Source: an uncultured Methanobrevibacter sp. (GTDB taxonomy: Archaea; Methanobacteriota; Methanobacteria; Methanobacteriales; Methanobacteriaceae). From it: a DNA stretch of 64,000 bases. A model generated the notes under the pieces. That model did not search any database. It was not told the origin of the DNA and worked only from the letters and a program-made list of their open reading frames with translations. A program made the translations under genes and the position numbers. The stretch spans positions 4,065 through 68,064 of the forward strand of contig NZ_ONER01000002.1 in assembly GCF_900316895.1 (NCBI RefSeq). Reading direction: 5' to 3'. This document shows positions 43,118-52,841 of the stretch, piece by piece. How positions within the stretch are numbered: the first letter of the stretch is position 1; every line of letters begins with the position of its first letter.

Positions 43118-44382
43118 ATTAAAGTGCCCAACAGGAGCAGTGAAACTGAAATCAAGACAAAACTTGAAATTGAATCTGTTATACTTGTTGAAATAGGAAT
43201 TACGATATTGTCCGGATCCAAATTATGATTATATGATGTAATGGAAACGTAATATACAATAATTACCATTATAGCCACTAAAATCAGCCCTGACATTGTG
43301 CTTATTTCAACTATCTTATCAAATCCGACACCGACAACACCCAAAGCGAAGGAGGACCCTTCTGCTAAAAGGCCTATTAGCGGGAAGACAATAATCGCTA
43401 AAATGAAGCTGATAATGAAATTATGAACCGCTTCGCCTTTTGGCTTATTGAACGGTTCGACTAAACCTGAGTGAAGTCCTGAAGATAATCTGGCTCCCAA
43501 AATACTTATTAGGCTTCCGCTTTCTCCTGAAAACAGTGGCAATAAGGTCAGTAGACTTGCATTTGTAAGCAATGTTTCAAGTGCTGAATTCAAGATACTT
43601 CCAGCGGCCCCTCCTAAAAAGGAACATAAAAGCAGAATAGGTGTGGACTGCTTCAAAATGGTATTTGTCTCATAGGACAGACGATAACAATAAACAAAGC
43701 TGATGCAGACTGCAATCAAAACGATGCCAAGAACAGCATCTTTAAAAATGTAGCTGAAGTTCATCGCCTGCAGAATAAATATTGATGCAATGATAGCCGG
43801 CAGTGTGAGCAAATCTCCAAATGCAGCTATAATTGGGCTTGTTATATTGTCCGGGTCCCATCCATGTTCATAGCTTTTAAATGATACAAACATTGTAATC
43901 GGAAGCATTATCAGGTTTGAAATTATTCCTGCAAACACACAGATTAGCATGAAATCTATTAGACTCATTGACGGTTGATGCAGTAAAATACATAATACTT
44001 TAGCTATGATTGCTAAAAACAATGACAATACCATCGTCAAAACAAAAGATGAGTAAATATTATAGTTCAATTGCTCTGAAAACTCAAATTCCGGTGATAT
44101 TATACCGATGTGAAGGTTGGTTGATAATCTTGATGCAAAAGAACCGAAAATATTTCCCCTCATTCCAATTGCTCCAGGAATGACTACAAGCAATCCCGGG
44201 AATGTTTCTAGGAAAAAGGTCATCTTACCTAAAATAAGACCGGCACATAGGTCTCCAATAGCGCAAATCAAAAGGGCTATTAATCCTTCCTTAATGACAG
44301 ATTTATGCTCTGCGTAAAAATCAGAACATTTTACAGATAGTGGAGTGCGAATCTTCTTCTGTTTGTCTGTCACACATATCAC
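43114..44382 (-). CDS. MgtE/SLC41-type divalent cation transporter
   Basis: 422-residue membrane protein made of two similar MgtE membrane domains, without the N-terminal MgtE and CBS domains of the bacterial channel. Each repeat has the P-G-x-x-x-x-x-P and G-N pattern: PGLLVVIPGAIGMRGNIFGSFASRLST (about 63-90) and the second-half LLPLFSGESGSLISILGARLSSGLHSGLV (about 277-305). About ten hydrophobic helices. Probable Mg or other divalent transport. GTG 44382 is the longest start, GTG 44373 an alternative. It follows a PhoU-TrkA_C gene, a common partner in archaea. Confidence 0.87.
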   Translation of the reverse strand: MICVTDKQKKIRTPLSVKCSDFYAEHKSVIKEGLIALLICAIGDLCAGLILGKMTFFLETFPGLLVVIPGAIGMRGNIFGSFASRLSTNLHIGIISPEFEFSEQLNYNIYSSFVLTMVLSLFLAIIAKVLCILLHQPSMSLIDFMLICVFAGIISNLIMLPITMFVSFKSYEHGWDPDNITSPIIAAFGDLLTLPAIIASIFILQAMNFSYIFKDAVLGIVLIAVCISFVYCYRLSYETNTILKQSTPILLLCSFLGGAAGSILNSALETLLTNASLLTLLPLFSGESGSLISILGARLSSGLHSGLVEPFNKPKGEAVHNFIISFILAIIVFPLIGLLAEGSSFALGVVGVGFDKIVEISTMSGLILVAIMVIIVYYVSITSYNHNLDPDNIVIPISTSITDSISSFVLISVSLLLLGTLI

Positions 44383-44406
44383 TACCCATAATCATTTTTT
44401 CACTTC

Positions 44407-45003
44407 CTAGTCTTCTTCTAATTCTTCTGGAATATCCTCTAAAGAACAGGTTCCTGCCGCTAATTTTTCAAGCAAATCAGCACCTTCGTCTGTTCCTTTT
44501 AAAATTAAAGTATCATCCGGTAAAAGTGTGGTATGTTTATCCGGTCCATAAATCCATGATGAACCTCTTCTGATTGCAATTACACGCATACCAGTACGGT
44601 TTACCAATAATAAATCTCCTAAAGTATTATTTGCAAGTTCTGATGAATCGTCAATGGTAACTCTGACTATACTTTTATCAGATTCTTCCATAACCATCTT
44701 AAATACAGGGTGTGGTTTAAACCCGGTTATCACTAAATCAGCCAAATCCTTAGCAGCATTTGCTATACTTTCAGCCGCTTCTGCGATTTCAATCAATGCT
44801 GTTAACTTCTCTGCATCTTCATATGATCTGGCCGCTACTAACGATTCCTTTTTGATTTCATAATTCATGGAGTTAACTTCATTTTCCAGTGCAATAACTT
44901 CTTCTGCTGCTGCTTTACTGTTGAACAAAACAGCAGAATAAGCTAAATCCACCATTAACTCCGACATGTTTTTCATTTCTATTAAAAGAGTTTTAATTGT
45001 CAA
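44407..45003 (-). CDS. PhoU-like / TrkA C-terminal (RCK_C) regulatory protein
   Basis: 198 residues. N-terminal PhoU-like four-helix part ([34 protein letters not shown] region, about 13-46) and a C-terminal TrkA_C ligand-binding domain (about 120-185: [34 protein letters not shown]). Proteins of this kind often sit beside MgtE or K+ channels and are thought to gate them by binding a nucleotide. TTG 45003 is preceded by GGGG at a suitable distance. In one operon with mgtE, cbiH and the upstream membrane protein. Confidence 0.87.
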   Translation of the reverse strand: MTIKTLLIEMKNMSELMVDLAYSAVLFNSKAAAEEVIALENEVNSMNYEIKKESLVAARSYEDAEKLTALIEIAEAAESIANAAKDLADLVITGFKPHPVFKMVMEESDKSIVRVTIDDSSELANNTLGDLLLVNRTGMRVIAIRRGSSWIYGPDKHTTLLPDDTLILKGTDEGADLLEKLAAGTCSLEDIPEELEED

Positions 45004-45014
45004 TTCAAATTCCC

Positions 45015-46088
45015 CTATAGATCATTTGGATCTGTTTTCAATAAGCATGATTTTCTAAGTTTCAATAAAGTTTTCTTTTTGGTTTTCAAATCTTCAACAT
45101 CTTCAAGAATGTTTTCCAAAGGCTCTCTGATATATTCAACGGTTTCCTTTTGATGTAGCCAATGGCAGTTTGTACAGTTCCATACTCCCTTGCCCTTAAT
45201 CCATTCTCCACCTGTTGCAGAATCTCCGCATGGATAAAATGGACAATAGCAGAAATCACAGTACTGACCATCCCAGTGGCAAGGATAGAATTCACATTCA
45301 CGGTTTGGGCCATGAGCCACTTCGCCATTCAAGAATTTTTCATAATGATTTTGTGATAATGGATGAATCTTGGACCTGATAACATATCCTCTCGGTGTTA
45401 TCATCTTACCGTCCTGGACATAGGTTATGTCATTTCCGACAATCAGTGTGCATGACATGTTAACGATGTCCTCGGTCAAATCCTTGGCCTCAACGATTGT
45501 TGCTTTTGGAGGCTCATAGGTACTGTCAACGATGCCTATCAATGCATCTTCACCTTTAATTTCCAAAACACATTGTTTGAACCTTCTGAAAGGTTCTTTA
45601 CGTGTTTTGCTTATAGGATTATAGATTGCAACTATCAAATTGGCTTCGAGTGCATATCTTAACTTCTTTTCTATTTCTGATAATGGAGTCAAGATATTGC
45701 TCAAGCTTATTGCTGCAAAGTCATGTAAAGGAGCTCCCAAATGACTTGATGCATAGTTCAGGGCTGATACTCCCGGATAAACCTTTATTTCAACATCGTC
45801 ATATTTGCTTACTATCTGATATAATACGTTTGCCATTCCGAATACGCCTGGGTCTCCGGAACTGATTAATGAAACTGTCTGGCCTTCCAGACTCTTTTTA
45901 ATGGCGAATTCAGCTCTAGCTATCTCATCACCCATTCCTTTTTTGACTATTTCCTTACCTTCGATTAAGTCTTCAATTTGGTCTACATATTTCTTGTAAC
46001 CGATAATAATGTCAGACTCTTCAATGGCTTTGATAGCCCCTAAAGTCATATTGTCCCTATTTTGGCCAATTCCTATTACATTAATCAT
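45015..46088 (-). CDS. cbiH: Cobalt-precorrin-3B C17-methyltransferase fused to a Cys-rich domain
   Basis: Anaerobic B12 pathway enzyme: ring contraction and C17 methylation with SAM. The first 235 residues form a tetrapyrrole methylase: [12 protein letters not shown] (4-15), [12 protein letters not shown] (about 75-86), [22 protein letters not shown] (about 103-124), [11 protein letters not shown] and IVGNDITY. After a linker, residues about 265-315 form a Cys-rich small domain: [25 protein letters not shown] and CTNCHWLHQ, nine Cys in all. This fusion is known from other methanogens as I recall; the second domain may bind zinc or an iron-sulfur cluster. cbiG and cbiB lie 4-6 kb away. Confidence 0.92.
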   Translation of the reverse strand: MINVIGIGQNRDNMTLGAIKAIEESDIIIGYKKYVDQIEDLIEGKEIVKKGMGDEIARAEFAIKKSLEGQTVSLISSGDPGVFGMANVLYQIVSKYDDVEIKVYPGVSALNYASSHLGAPLHDFAAISLSNILTPLSEIEKKLRYALEANLIVAIYNPISKTRKEPFRRFKQCVLEIKGEDALIGIVDSTYEPPKATIVEAKDLTEDIVNMSCTLIVGNDITYVQDGKMITPRGYVIRSKIHPLSQNHYEKFLNGEVAHGPNRECEFYPCHWDGQYCDFCYCPFYPCGDSATGGEWIKGKGVWNCTNCHWLHQKETVEYIREPLENILEDVEDLKTKKKTLLKLRKSCLLKTDPNDL

Positions 46089-46096
46089 TTATATCA

Positions 46097-46594
46097 CTAG
46101 TACAATTTTAAAATAGAAGTTATCGCAACTGTATTTTCATCTACTCTCAGACCATTTTCACCGTATGTCGCCTTACCGGTTGCCATAACCTTATAGGATG
46201 GATCCTGACTGATGATTATTTGACCTGATGTCTGATTAGGTGAAGCATAACCTAACGCCTCAACATTTATAGTAATGTTTTTGTTATCAGTGTCATCGAA
46301 TGTTGTAATATTCATTGAATCAACATTTACTCCGTCTACCTGCGACAGCGATTCCATCTTAAGTGCAACATCCTTTTTATTTGAAATGTTGACTGGAGTT
46401 GGGTCCTTAATCAAAACGTCGTTAACCTTCTGCGGATTAAAGAATTCCTGGATTTTTGAAATCTGCATATCCACCAATCCGTGGAAGTTAGGAGCTTCAG
46501 CTGTTACAATGGTGTATGAACTGAATAGACCCAATTCAAAAAATACGATAAATAACACTATTATTAGTATAACTCTAAGTATTTTACTTGCCAT
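46097..46594 (-). CDS. Membrane-anchored extracytoplasmic protein, unknown function
   Basis: 165 residues. One N-terminal membrane helix (about 6-30, RVILIIVLFIVFFELGLFSSYTIV) with basic flank, so the remaining 135 residues face outside. That part is beta-rich by pattern with NIS, NIT and NQT glycosylation-type sites and no Cys. I do not recognise a family. It is the first gene of the operon leading into cbiH, phoU-trkA_C and mgtE; no functional link is evident. Confidence 0.7.
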   Translation of the reverse strand: MASKILRVILIIVLFIVFFELGLFSSYTIVTAEAPNFHGLVDMQISKIQEFFNPQKVNDVLIKDPTPVNISNKKDVALKMESLSQVDGVNVDSMNITTFDDTDNKNITINVEALGYASPNQTSGQIIISQDPSYKVMATGKATYGENGLRVDENTVAITSILKLY

Positions 46595-46754
46595 TTTATC
46601 ACAATCATAAATCTTTATAAATATAGATTATATAATGTTTTAAATTATATGTCTAATATATAATAAACCTAACCCAAATTTTCACAGTAAAACCAATATT
46701 GATTTTTAAAATTCTCAAAGTTTATTAACATAGAAAAATAAATTTTTTATCAGT

Positions 46755-48488
46755 ATGTCAACTAATAAAATTCTATTAAAATTTGCAAAAAAAGGAATTA
46801 ACCTATCACCTGAAGCTTATGACAAGGTCATGAAAGCAGATAACCCTCTGGATTTTGCATCAAATTTAATAGTCAAATTGAAAAGCGATAAATTTACTTC
46901 TAAAGACCTGATTTGCGTTAGCGGTGAAACCATAGATGAAATCACCGGCGTTAAAACAGCACCTGAAAGTGATGATCAGGACACGTTAATAAAACCTGAA
47001 GAGACTCAAAAGACTGTTGACAAAACACCACAGCCACCTAAAAAAGTTTCAGATGCAAAAGAGCAACCGCCAAAAAAGGTTATGGATGAAAAGCCTGAAA
47101 GCGCCGGCAATGAAAAGGAAGTTGAAACCAAAAAGCCGGATTCCATTGATGACCTTAAAAAAGAAGGTGATGAACCTGAACACTATGTAAATGAGGCCAT
47201 TGAAAAAGCTTCTGAAACTATTAAGGATACTAAAATCAAATTCAAAAGAAATGAACAGAAGACAAATGTCAAATATGATTTTAAAATCATTCAGGACACC
47301 AGTAAAAAATCATACACAAGCGGTGAGCTTGAAAACCTCATTTCCTATTTCAAAAGCAGATATGATAAATTGGCCAAGATATTATCCAGACGACCTGATC
47401 TCAGAAACTATACGAAAATAGCCGATATCGATGACGGGATGGATAGCTTAAGCCTGATTCTAATGGTCCGTGAAATCAGATCCAGTAAAAACGGTCATAA
47501 AATCGTTGAATTTGAAGATGATACAGGAAACATTTCCATTCTATTTTCAAACAAAAACGAGGAATTGTTTGCAGAAGCCGAAAAGCTTGTCAGGGATGAG
47601 GTTGTTGGAGTCATTGCAAACAAAAGCAGTGATGCGGGTTTCGCCTTTGGACAGCAAATAATAAATCCGGGTGTCCTAAGCATACCTGAAAAGGAAATGG
47701 ATTTCGGTATAGTATTTCTGTCAGATGTTCACATCGGAAGTCTAACGTTCCTGGAGGATGCCTTTCAAAGATTCATTGATTGGATTAACTGTGAGGCTGG
47801 AGATGAAGAGCAAAGAAGAGTTGCTGAAGATGTCAAATACCTGATTATCGGCGGAGATATCGTGGACGGTATAGGAGTATATCCGAATCAGGACAAGGAA
47901 CTCGCCATTAAAGACATTACCGAGCAGTATAATGAAGCTGCCAGATTTTTGGGCAATATCAGAAGTGACATCAAAATAATCATTGCACCTGGAAACCACG
48001 ATGCATCAAGAGTCGCTGAACCTCAGCCGGCCGTGCCTGAGGAATATGCAAAGGCACTGTATGAACTTGACAATGTCGAATTCATTTCAAATCCCGGTGT
48101 CGTTTCACTTGACGGAATCAATGTATTAATTTACCACGGACGCAGTTTTGACGACCTGGTTATGGCCATCAAGAGCTTTGAATATGAAAAAAGTGATGAA
48201 ATAATGGTTGAATTACTGCAAAAAAGACATTTAGCTCCAATTTATGGAGAAAGAACACCTTTAGCATCAGAACTTGAAGACTATCTTGTAATTGATGAGG
48301 TTCCAGATGTTTTCCATACAGGTCACATTCACATTAACAGCTACAAAAAATATAAAGGCGTTCATTTGATTAATTCAGGTACATTCCAGACTCAGACAGA
48401 GTTCCAGAAAATTTATAACATCAATCCGACACCTGCTGAAGTACCTGTTCTTCATAAAGGAAAATACAGACACTTTAAATTCTTATAG
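46755..48488 (+). CDS. polB: DNA polymerase D (Pol II) small subunit DP1
   Basis: Small, exonuclease-bearing subunit of the euryarchaeal replicative polymerase D. 577 residues. The N-terminal part is helical (1-65), followed by a long Lys/Glu/Pro-rich linker (about 75-165), an OB-fold (about 225-310, [28 protein letters not shown]), and a calcineurin-like phosphoesterase: DVHIGS (about 324), GGDIVDG (about 373), PGNHDASR (about 413), YHGRSFDD and [12 protein letters not shown] (about 524). All metal-binding residues appear intact, so 3'-5' exonuclease should be active. It lies about 4 kb from oriC and orc1; the large subunit is not in the window. Confidence 0.96.
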   Translation: MSTNKILLKFAKKGINLSPEAYDKVMKADNPLDFASNLIVKLKSDKFTSKDLICVSGETIDEITGVKTAPESDDQDTLIKPEETQKTVDKTPQPPKKVSDAKEQPPKKVMDEKPESAGNEKEVETKKPDSIDDLKKEGDEPEHYVNEAIEKASETIKDTKIKFKRNEQKTNVKYDFKIIQDTSKKSYTSGELENLISYFKSRYDKLAKILSRRPDLRNYTKIADIDDGMDSLSLILMVREIRSSKNGHKIVEFEDDTGNISILFSNKNEELFAEAEKLVRDEVVGVIANKSSDAGFAFGQQIINPGVLSIPEKEMDFGIVFLSDVHIGSLTFLEDAFQRFIDWINCEAGDEEQRRVAEDVKYLIIGGDIVDGIGVYPNQDKELAIKDITEQYNEAARFLGNIRSDIKIIIAPGNHDASRVAEPQPAVPEEYAKALYELDNVEFISNPGVVSLDGINVLIYHGRSFDDLVMAIKSFEYEKSDEIMVELLQKRHLAPIYGERTPLASELEDYLVIDEVPDVFHTGHIHINSYKKYKGVHLINSGTFQTQTEFQKIYNINPTPAEVPVLHKGKYRHFKFL

Positions 48489-48499
48489 AGGTTATTTTA

Positions 48500-49075
48500 A
48501 TGAAAAAGAATATTGCTGAAATTATTGACGTTTCAAATGAAATCTATGATAAGGGTTTGGTTTCCGGAAAATCAGGAAACATCAGCGCACGATTTGGAAA
48601 TGTTGTTGCCATTACACCAACATTGAAATCCCTATCAAAATTATGTGAAGAGGATATTGTTCTTGTTGACATGGAAGGCAACGTCTTGACTAAGGGAAAG
48701 CCGTCTTCTGAAGTAAATATGCATTTGGAAATTTATAAAAAAAGATCTGACGTGAATGCTATAGTTCATACCCATTCACCTTATGCAACAGGATTTGCAT
48801 TTTCAAATAAAAATCTTAAAAGACTGGAAGGTTTCGGACCGATAGTTACACCATATCTGCAATCCATTGATTATGAAAAGCCTGGAAGCGATGAACTTGC
48901 AAAAAGCGCCAGTGAAGGCCTTGGCAATGAAGATGTGTTAATTTTAAAAAATCATGGTGTGATTTGCGTAAGTGACAGTTTAAAAGAAGCTATGTTACTG
49001 GCAGTTTTTGTTGAAGAGACTGCTAAAACTCAGTTTATTACATTTATGTTAAATTCAGCTGAAGATATTGATTAA
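48500..49075 (+). CDS. fucA: L-fuculose-phosphate aldolase-like class II aldolase
   Basis: 191-residue zinc aldolase of the class II aldolase/adducin family. Motifs: GLVSGKSGNISAR (about 19-31), ITPTL, SSEVNMHLEIYKKR and the zinc site AIVHTHSPYATGFA (about 92-105), with a third His in LILKNHGVICV. In methanogens such enzymes make or cleave C4 to C6 sugar phosphates with lactaldehyde, feeding F420 lactate synthesis (MJ1418-type); the exact substrate is inferred. Starts 12 bases after polB with AGAGGTT; its stop overlaps the stop of a convergent small gene. Confidence 0.88.
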   Translation: MKKNIAEIIDVSNEIYDKGLVSGKSGNISARFGNVVAITPTLKSLSKLCEEDIVLVDMEGNVLTKGKPSSEVNMHLEIYKKRSDVNAIVHTHSPYATGFAFSNKNLKRLEGFGPIVTPYLQSIDYEKPGSDELAKSASEGLGNEDVLILKNHGVICVSDSLKEAMLLAVFVEETAKTQFITFMLNSAEDID

Positions 49076-49239
49076 TCTTCATCTGAAATTACATTTGATT
49101 TGTTTCTGTTTTTCATTCCTTCTTCAATCATTTGAATGATTAATCCAGATAATGAAGTATCTTCATCAATAGCCATTTTCTTTAATTCTTTTTTTAAATC
49201 TACAGGTAAGTTTATTGTGGTTTTGCTTATATCTGACAT
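49072..49239 (-). CDS. Small ribbon-helix-helix (CopG/Arc-type) protein
   Basis: 55 codons, ATG at 49237-49239, TAA at 49072-49074 overlapping the fucA stop on the other strand. The N-terminus KTTINLPVDLKKELKKMA fits the beta strand plus first helix of ribbon-helix-helix DNA-binding proteins, followed by DEDTSLSGLIIQMIEEGMK as the second helix with the usual small-polar turn. No ribosome binding site; a TATA-like AAATATATATTT about 25-35 bases upstream suggests a leaderless transcript. No toxin gene is adjacent, so it is more likely a stand-alone regulator. Confidence 0.75.
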   Translation of the reverse strand: MSDISKTTINLPVDLKKELKKMAIDEDTSLSGLIIQMIEEGMKNRNKSNVISDED

Positions 49240-49383
49240 GTATAATAATTCATTTTAATTAAATATATATTTTTCTAATAAAGATGTTGCTATTACCAAA
49301 AACTATTTAAATCTATTACAGACAAATATTATCTTAATAGTTATTTTTACTTATTTTAATATTTTATTTTGGAGGGAGAATAA

Positions 49384-49632
49384 ATGAGTAATCAAGCAAT
49401 CGAAGAAGTATGTGAAATTCTTGACTATATTTCAGATAATAACACTGTTCCTCGTAATATCAGAGAAGCAGCAAGTCAATCTTGTGATTTGTTAAAGGAT
49501 GATGAACAAGATCAATCTGTAAGAATCAGTACCGTTCTTGGAAAATTAGATGAAATTAGTAATGATCCTAATATTCCGGTACACGCAAGAACTTTAATTT
49601 GGGAAGTTCTATCTAAATTAGAAGCAATCTAA
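49384..49632 (+). CDS. UPF0147 family protein
   Basis: 82 residues, all-helical, matching the conserved archaeal UPF0147 family: CEILDYISDNNTVPRNIREAA (about 10-30) and ISTVLGKLDEISNDPNIPVHARTLIWEVLSKLE (about 48-80). Function unknown; small helical bundle. GGAGGGAG gives a strong ribosome binding site, and the AT-rich DNA upstream (49260-49370) supplies its promoter. Monocistronic by position. Confidence 0.9.
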   Translation: MSNQAIEEVCEILDYISDNNTVPRNIREAASQSCDLLKDDEQDQSVRISTVLGKLDEISNDPNIPVHARTLIWEVLSKLEAI

Positions 49633-49658
49633 TTTAGTTTTTTACTATTTTTTTAATA

Positions 49659-50672
49659 TTATTTAGAAACGGCAACAGCTATTGTCACACCGTCATAAGA
49701 AGTTTTTTTATAAATCAATTCTGAATCGAAACCTGCCATTATCAATGCTGATGGTTCGCAAACACCATAAATTCCAAACTTCGAATAAACGAATTCTGAT
49801 TTGGAAACATCACTGGATTCAAACAGTTTCATCTTGTCAATGTCAACAAATTCAACAGGTATATTCAATTTTTCAGACAATTCAAGAATTCCCTTTTCGT
49901 CTTTTTTTATTTCTGCAGAAGTGAGCATATTAACTCTTGAAGCAAAGATTTTCAAATCATCCAATGATTTTTTAAGTCCATTATAGATGTATTTGCATTC
50001 CTTTCCGCGCCTACATCCGATTCCTGCAACTACTTTTCTTTCCCTCAATATCAGTTCATGCCCTTCAAAACTGACATGTATTTCATCTGTATTAACTTTT
50101 GATGAATAAATAATTGAAACATTGATTTCGAGTGTAACATTGTTCAAATATTCAAATAAATACTCAAAATTCCTGTTTGGATTTAATGTAATAGAAATCT
50201 CACGACCTTCCAAAATGGCCTTATTGAAGTGTAAAATCTCTTTTGTATTGTCAATTGATAAATACAAATCCTTTGCCAGAACATCAATTCCCAATTTGTT
50301 ATTAACATCAGTTGAAGTCGTAATGACTGGTGTAGCATCAATCAAAGCAGCAACTTTATTTGCAAACTCATTTGCTCCACCTAAATGACCAGATAATGTA
50401 GATATTACAAACTGTCCATTATCGTCTATGTTTATCACGGCAGGATCTGTGACTTTAGACTCAACCAGTGGTGCGATTGATCTAATCAATATTCCTGAAG
50501 CCATTACAGCAATAATCGCATCATATTCATAAAATAAAATTGGAAAATATTTTTTAACATTTTTGTGATATAAATCACACTTTAAAATTGTTGAATCTGA
50601 ATCTAAATCATCTTTTAAATCATGTGCCAATTCCTGGCCCTTATTTGATACTGAAATTATTGCTACTTTCAT
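49659..50672 (-). CDS. cbiG: Cobalt-precorrin 5A hydrolase
   Basis: Opens the delta-lactone of cobalt-precorrin-5A, releasing acetaldehyde, in anaerobic cobamide synthesis. About 337 residues from ATG 50672, which overlaps the cbiB stop (ATGA); an upstream in-frame start would lie inside cbiB. N-terminal domain MKVAIISVSNKGQELA and AVMASGILIRSIAPLVESK; middle STLSGHLGGANEFANKVA; C-terminal CbiG_C with VVAGIGCRRGKECKYIYNGL and GVCEPSALIMAG. Gene order cbiB-cbiG on this strand. Confidence 0.94.
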   Translation of the reverse strand: MKVAIISVSNKGQELAHDLKDDLDSDSTILKCDLYHKNVKKYFPILFYEYDAIIAVMASGILIRSIAPLVESKVTDPAVINIDDNGQFVISTLSGHLGGANEFANKVAALIDATPVITTSTDVNNKLGIDVLAKDLYLSIDNTKEILHFNKAILEGREISITLNPNRNFEYLFEYLNNVTLEINVSIIYSSKVNTDEIHVSFEGHELILRERKVVAGIGCRRGKECKYIYNGLKKSLDDLKIFASRVNMLTSAEIKKDEKGILELSEKLNIPVEFVDIDKMKLFESSDVSKSEFVYSKFGIYGVCEPSALIMAGFDSELIYKKTSYDGVTIAVAVSK

Positions 50673-51706
50673 AATATCACATATATTAAAGTAAATAATA
50701 ATATGATGACTACTGTAAACAGACAAATAGTCATTTTAGACAGCATTACCGCTTTTGAAATATCTTCTTTTGTTATAACTTTATTGTCATCACCTAAAAT
50801 ATAGGTATCTTTTTTAATCAATTGAATGTTTAATGCTCCGGCGGTTGTTGCCATTGTATATCCTGAGTTTGGAGATGGACAGTTTCTTGCATCTCTCATC
50901 ATGATTTTATAGGCATTTCTACCATCAAGATTCATAAGATAAGCTGAAATAACAATGAACAGTCCTGCAATTCGTGATGGTATAAAATTCAGTATATCAT
51001 CTATTTTTGCCGGCAAAAAGCCAATGTCAATCAGTTCTTCAGTTTGGTATCCGAGCATTGCATCCATAGTGTTTGAAATTCTATAAGCCATTGGAATCAG
51101 CAGCAGATAAAACAGCTGATTGTCGAGCGGATGACATAATATAACAACTCCAAAAATGAAATAATAAAAGACAGGTGCAACATATGAATCGGTAATGTTT
51201 TCAGTCAGGCTTTCAATCGTTGCTGAAACAATGAATGATTCTGTCAGTTCATCAGTGTCACGACTGACTAGATAGGATACCATCTGCCTTGCTTTGTCAA
51301 TGTTTTCATCAAGTGCATCCTTGACATCGCTTGCAGTCTTCAACAGCATGTTGACAGAAAATGTCGATGACAGGAGTATTGAAAACACAATGAAAAACAG
51401 AACTAGATTACAACTGCAAATTAAATAAATTAAATATAAAATAATAATAGATACTGAATACACTCCTAAAACAACTAACAATCCTGAAATTTTGTTTTTA
51501 ATCACAATAAATAGTTTTTTGAAGAAATTGATGATTGATCCCATTATTACGACAGGATGTATTCTTGTGGGAAGCTCTCCAAATATCATGTCTATTATCA
51601 ATGATAATATTAAGGCAAATATAATAAATAAAAATAAATTTAATGATATAATATTGCTTATTTTTGTTGTAATTATACCATTAATCAAATTATTATATTC
51701 AATCAT
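50669..51706 (-). CDS. cbiB: Adenosylcobinamide-phosphate synthase
   Basis: Integral membrane enzyme that attaches the aminopropanol(-phosphate) arm to adenosylcobyric acid. 345 residues with about seven hydrophobic helices. Family motifs: LIIDMIFGELPTRIHPVVIMGSII (about 36-59), MVSYLVSRDTDELTESFIVSATIESLTENITDSYVAP (about 142-178), AYRISNTMDAMLGY (about 205-218) and DARNCPSPNSGYTMATTAGALNIQL (about 274-298). Overlaps cbiG by four bases; divergent from the DUF2299 gene across a 65-bp promoter gap. Confidence 0.95.
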   Translation of the reverse strand: MIEYNNLINGIITTKISNIISLNLFLFIIFALILSLIIDMIFGELPTRIHPVVIMGSIINFFKKLFIVIKNKISGLLVVLGVYSVSIIILYLIYLICSCNLVLFFIVFSILLSSTFSVNMLLKTASDVKDALDENIDKARQMVSYLVSRDTDELTESFIVSATIESLTENITDSYVAPVFYYFIFGVVILCHPLDNQLFYLLLIPMAYRISNTMDAMLGYQTEELIDIGFLPAKIDDILNFIPSRIAGLFIVISAYLMNLDGRNAYKIMMRDARNCPSPNSGYTMATTAGALNIQLIKKDTYILGDDNKVITKEDISKAVMLSKMTICLFTVVIILLFTLIYVIL

Positions 51707-51771
51707 AGTTTAATTTATATAATTAAAAAATAAATAATTTATTATAAATTTTTTAATAAAAGATGGTTATT

Positions 51772-52254
51772 ATGAATCTTGAAGAAAATGTAAGACAATG
51801 GTTATCTGAAGAAGATTTGTTAAGAGAAGCCAAGTATGATGAAAATGCTGATTTTCACTATATAATTGAATTTCCAAAAGAAAATATCATGGATGTTGTA
51901 AAGCCAGCAGGTAAAGATTGTTTGATTGTTGCATGCGCTACACAGGTTGCACAACAACATTTGGACCTGATGAGGCAAGCTGATAAAAAAACTCAAAAGG
52001 ATTTCATCATGGATTTGAACTTTGGTTTGAATAATTTCCTGGTCGATTTTGAGCTTCAGGTTGCACAGGATATTTTGCAGCAATTTGTAGTCACTGAACA
52101 GATTTTTGAGGATGGAATCACCAAAAATGAATTTTTCAGAACTCTTAAACGTGTTTTCAAAGCCAAACTTCATTGTATCTGGTTAATCGACAAGACTTTC
52201 GGATCAATTCAAATTAATGTCACACCTTCCAATGAGAATGACATGTTCATTTAG
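51772..52254 (+). CDS. DUF2299 family protein
   Basis: About 160 residues, an archaeal family of unknown function. No signal or membrane helix; acidic with mixed alpha/beta pattern. Recognisable stretches: NVRQWLSEEDLLREAKYDENADFHYIIEFP (about 5-34) and LKRVFKAKLHCIWLIDKTFGS (about 128-148). I chose ATG 51772, which follows GATGGTTATT; ATG 51763 is also in frame. It ends at the left border of the putative replication origin. Confidence 0.8.
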   Translation: MNLEENVRQWLSEEDLLREAKYDENADFHYIIEFPKENIMDVVKPAGKDCLIVACATQVAQQHLDLMRQADKKTQKDFIMDLNFGLNNFLVDFELQVAQDILQQFVVTEQIFEDGITKNEFFRTLKRVFKAKLHCIWLIDKTFGSIQINVTPSNENDMFI

Positions 52255-52260
52255 AGAGGG

Positions 52261-52283
52261 AGGGGTGTATTTCAAGTGAAACA
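52261..52283 (-). repeat. Origin recognition box R3
   Basis: Plus strand AGGGGTGTATTTCAAGTGAA then ACA. Leftmost copy of the oriC array; core is nearly palindromic (TTTCAAGTGAAA). Confidence 0.8.
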
Positions 52284-52307
52284 CTTTCGTTGATATTGTA
52301 AGACTGA

Positions 52308-52339
52308 AGGGGTCTATTTCAACTGTAACACTTGAAATT
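52308..52339. repeat. Origin recognition box R4 with an overlapping inverted half-copy
   Basis: AGGGGTCTATTTCAACTGTA (52308-52327) is a minus-oriented copy with one core change. It runs into TAACACTTGAAATT (52326-52339), a plus-oriented core, so two boxes face each other back to back at the left edge of the AT-rich segment. Confidence 0.75.
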
Positions 52340-52420
52340 TATCTTTTATTTTTGCGCTTGTTTTCCTGATTAAACATATTGTTTTTCCTTTATTTTATAA
52401 TTTCAACATTTAATCTTGTT
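52331..52420. other. Candidate duplex-unwinding element
   Basis: About 90 bp, dominated by A and T with T-rich runs on the plus strand, lying between the left and right inverted box arrays. Position and composition fit a DNA unwinding element; no direct evidence. Confidence 0.5.
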
Positions 52421-52443
52421 TTTTACACTTGAAATGCATGTCT
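52421..52443 (+). repeat. Origin recognition box R5
   Basis: TTTTACACTTGAAATGCATG then TCT. Perfect core; the tail has ATGTCT instead of ACCTCT. First right-hand copy. Confidence 0.8.
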
Positions 52444-52467
52444 TCATTTTAAGTTTTTTGAAAAAAA

Positions 52468-52490
52468 TATTACACTTGAAACGGACCTCT
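52468..52490 (+). repeat. Origin recognition box R6
   Basis: TATTACACTTGAAACGGACC then TCT. Core and ACCTCT tail are both intact; 47 bp after R5, the same spacing as R3 to R4. Confidence 0.85.
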
Positions 52491-52577
52491 CTGTCTTTGT
52501 GACAAATCATGATAATTTTTTCAGATTTGATGTCCATTAGCTGATTTGAGTAGTTTGAATTCATATTTTTTAGAGAT

Positions 52578-52600
52578 AAATACACTTGAAATCATTATCT
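52578..52600 (+). repeat. Origin recognition box R7
   Basis: AAATACACTTGAAATCATTA then TCT. Core has ATACACTTGAAA; tail is weak. Rightmost clear copy. Confidence 0.7.
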
Positions 52601-52827
52601 TTTATTTGAAATAATACTATTTCACATTTAAAAATTAAAATATTAAAATCAAATATTTTTGAATTTTAATAATATATATTCATTTATTTTATATTATAAT
52701 TATATATAATCATTTTTATTCATTTTAACTTATTTTAATCAAATTAATTTTTAGAGATTTTTCAATTATTAATACAATTTTCATAACTTTGTAATAAAAA
52801 CCTTTATTTATGAGGTATTTTATATTA

Positions 52828-52841
52828 TTAACACTGGAAAT
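52828..52841 (+). repeat. Degenerate mini-ORB near the orc1 start
   Basis: TTAACACTGGAAAT, one change from the R4 half-copy and similar to the CACTGGAAA-type core of other archaeal ORBs. It lies about 50 bases upstream of the orc1 start, where Orc1 binding could also control its own transcription. Confidence 0.4.

Noticed and set aside
52403..52585. 60-codon minus-strand reading frame across the origin repeats
   Set aside because: It consists of the repeat units themselves read as codons (ending in FKC-type peptides), lacks a ribosome binding site and any family pattern; the region is better explained as oriC.
52261..52600. Possible CRISPR array because of repeated 23-mers
   Set aside because: Repeats are in both orientations, spacings vary between 47 and 113 bp, and no cas genes are near; the core matches an origin recognition box instead.
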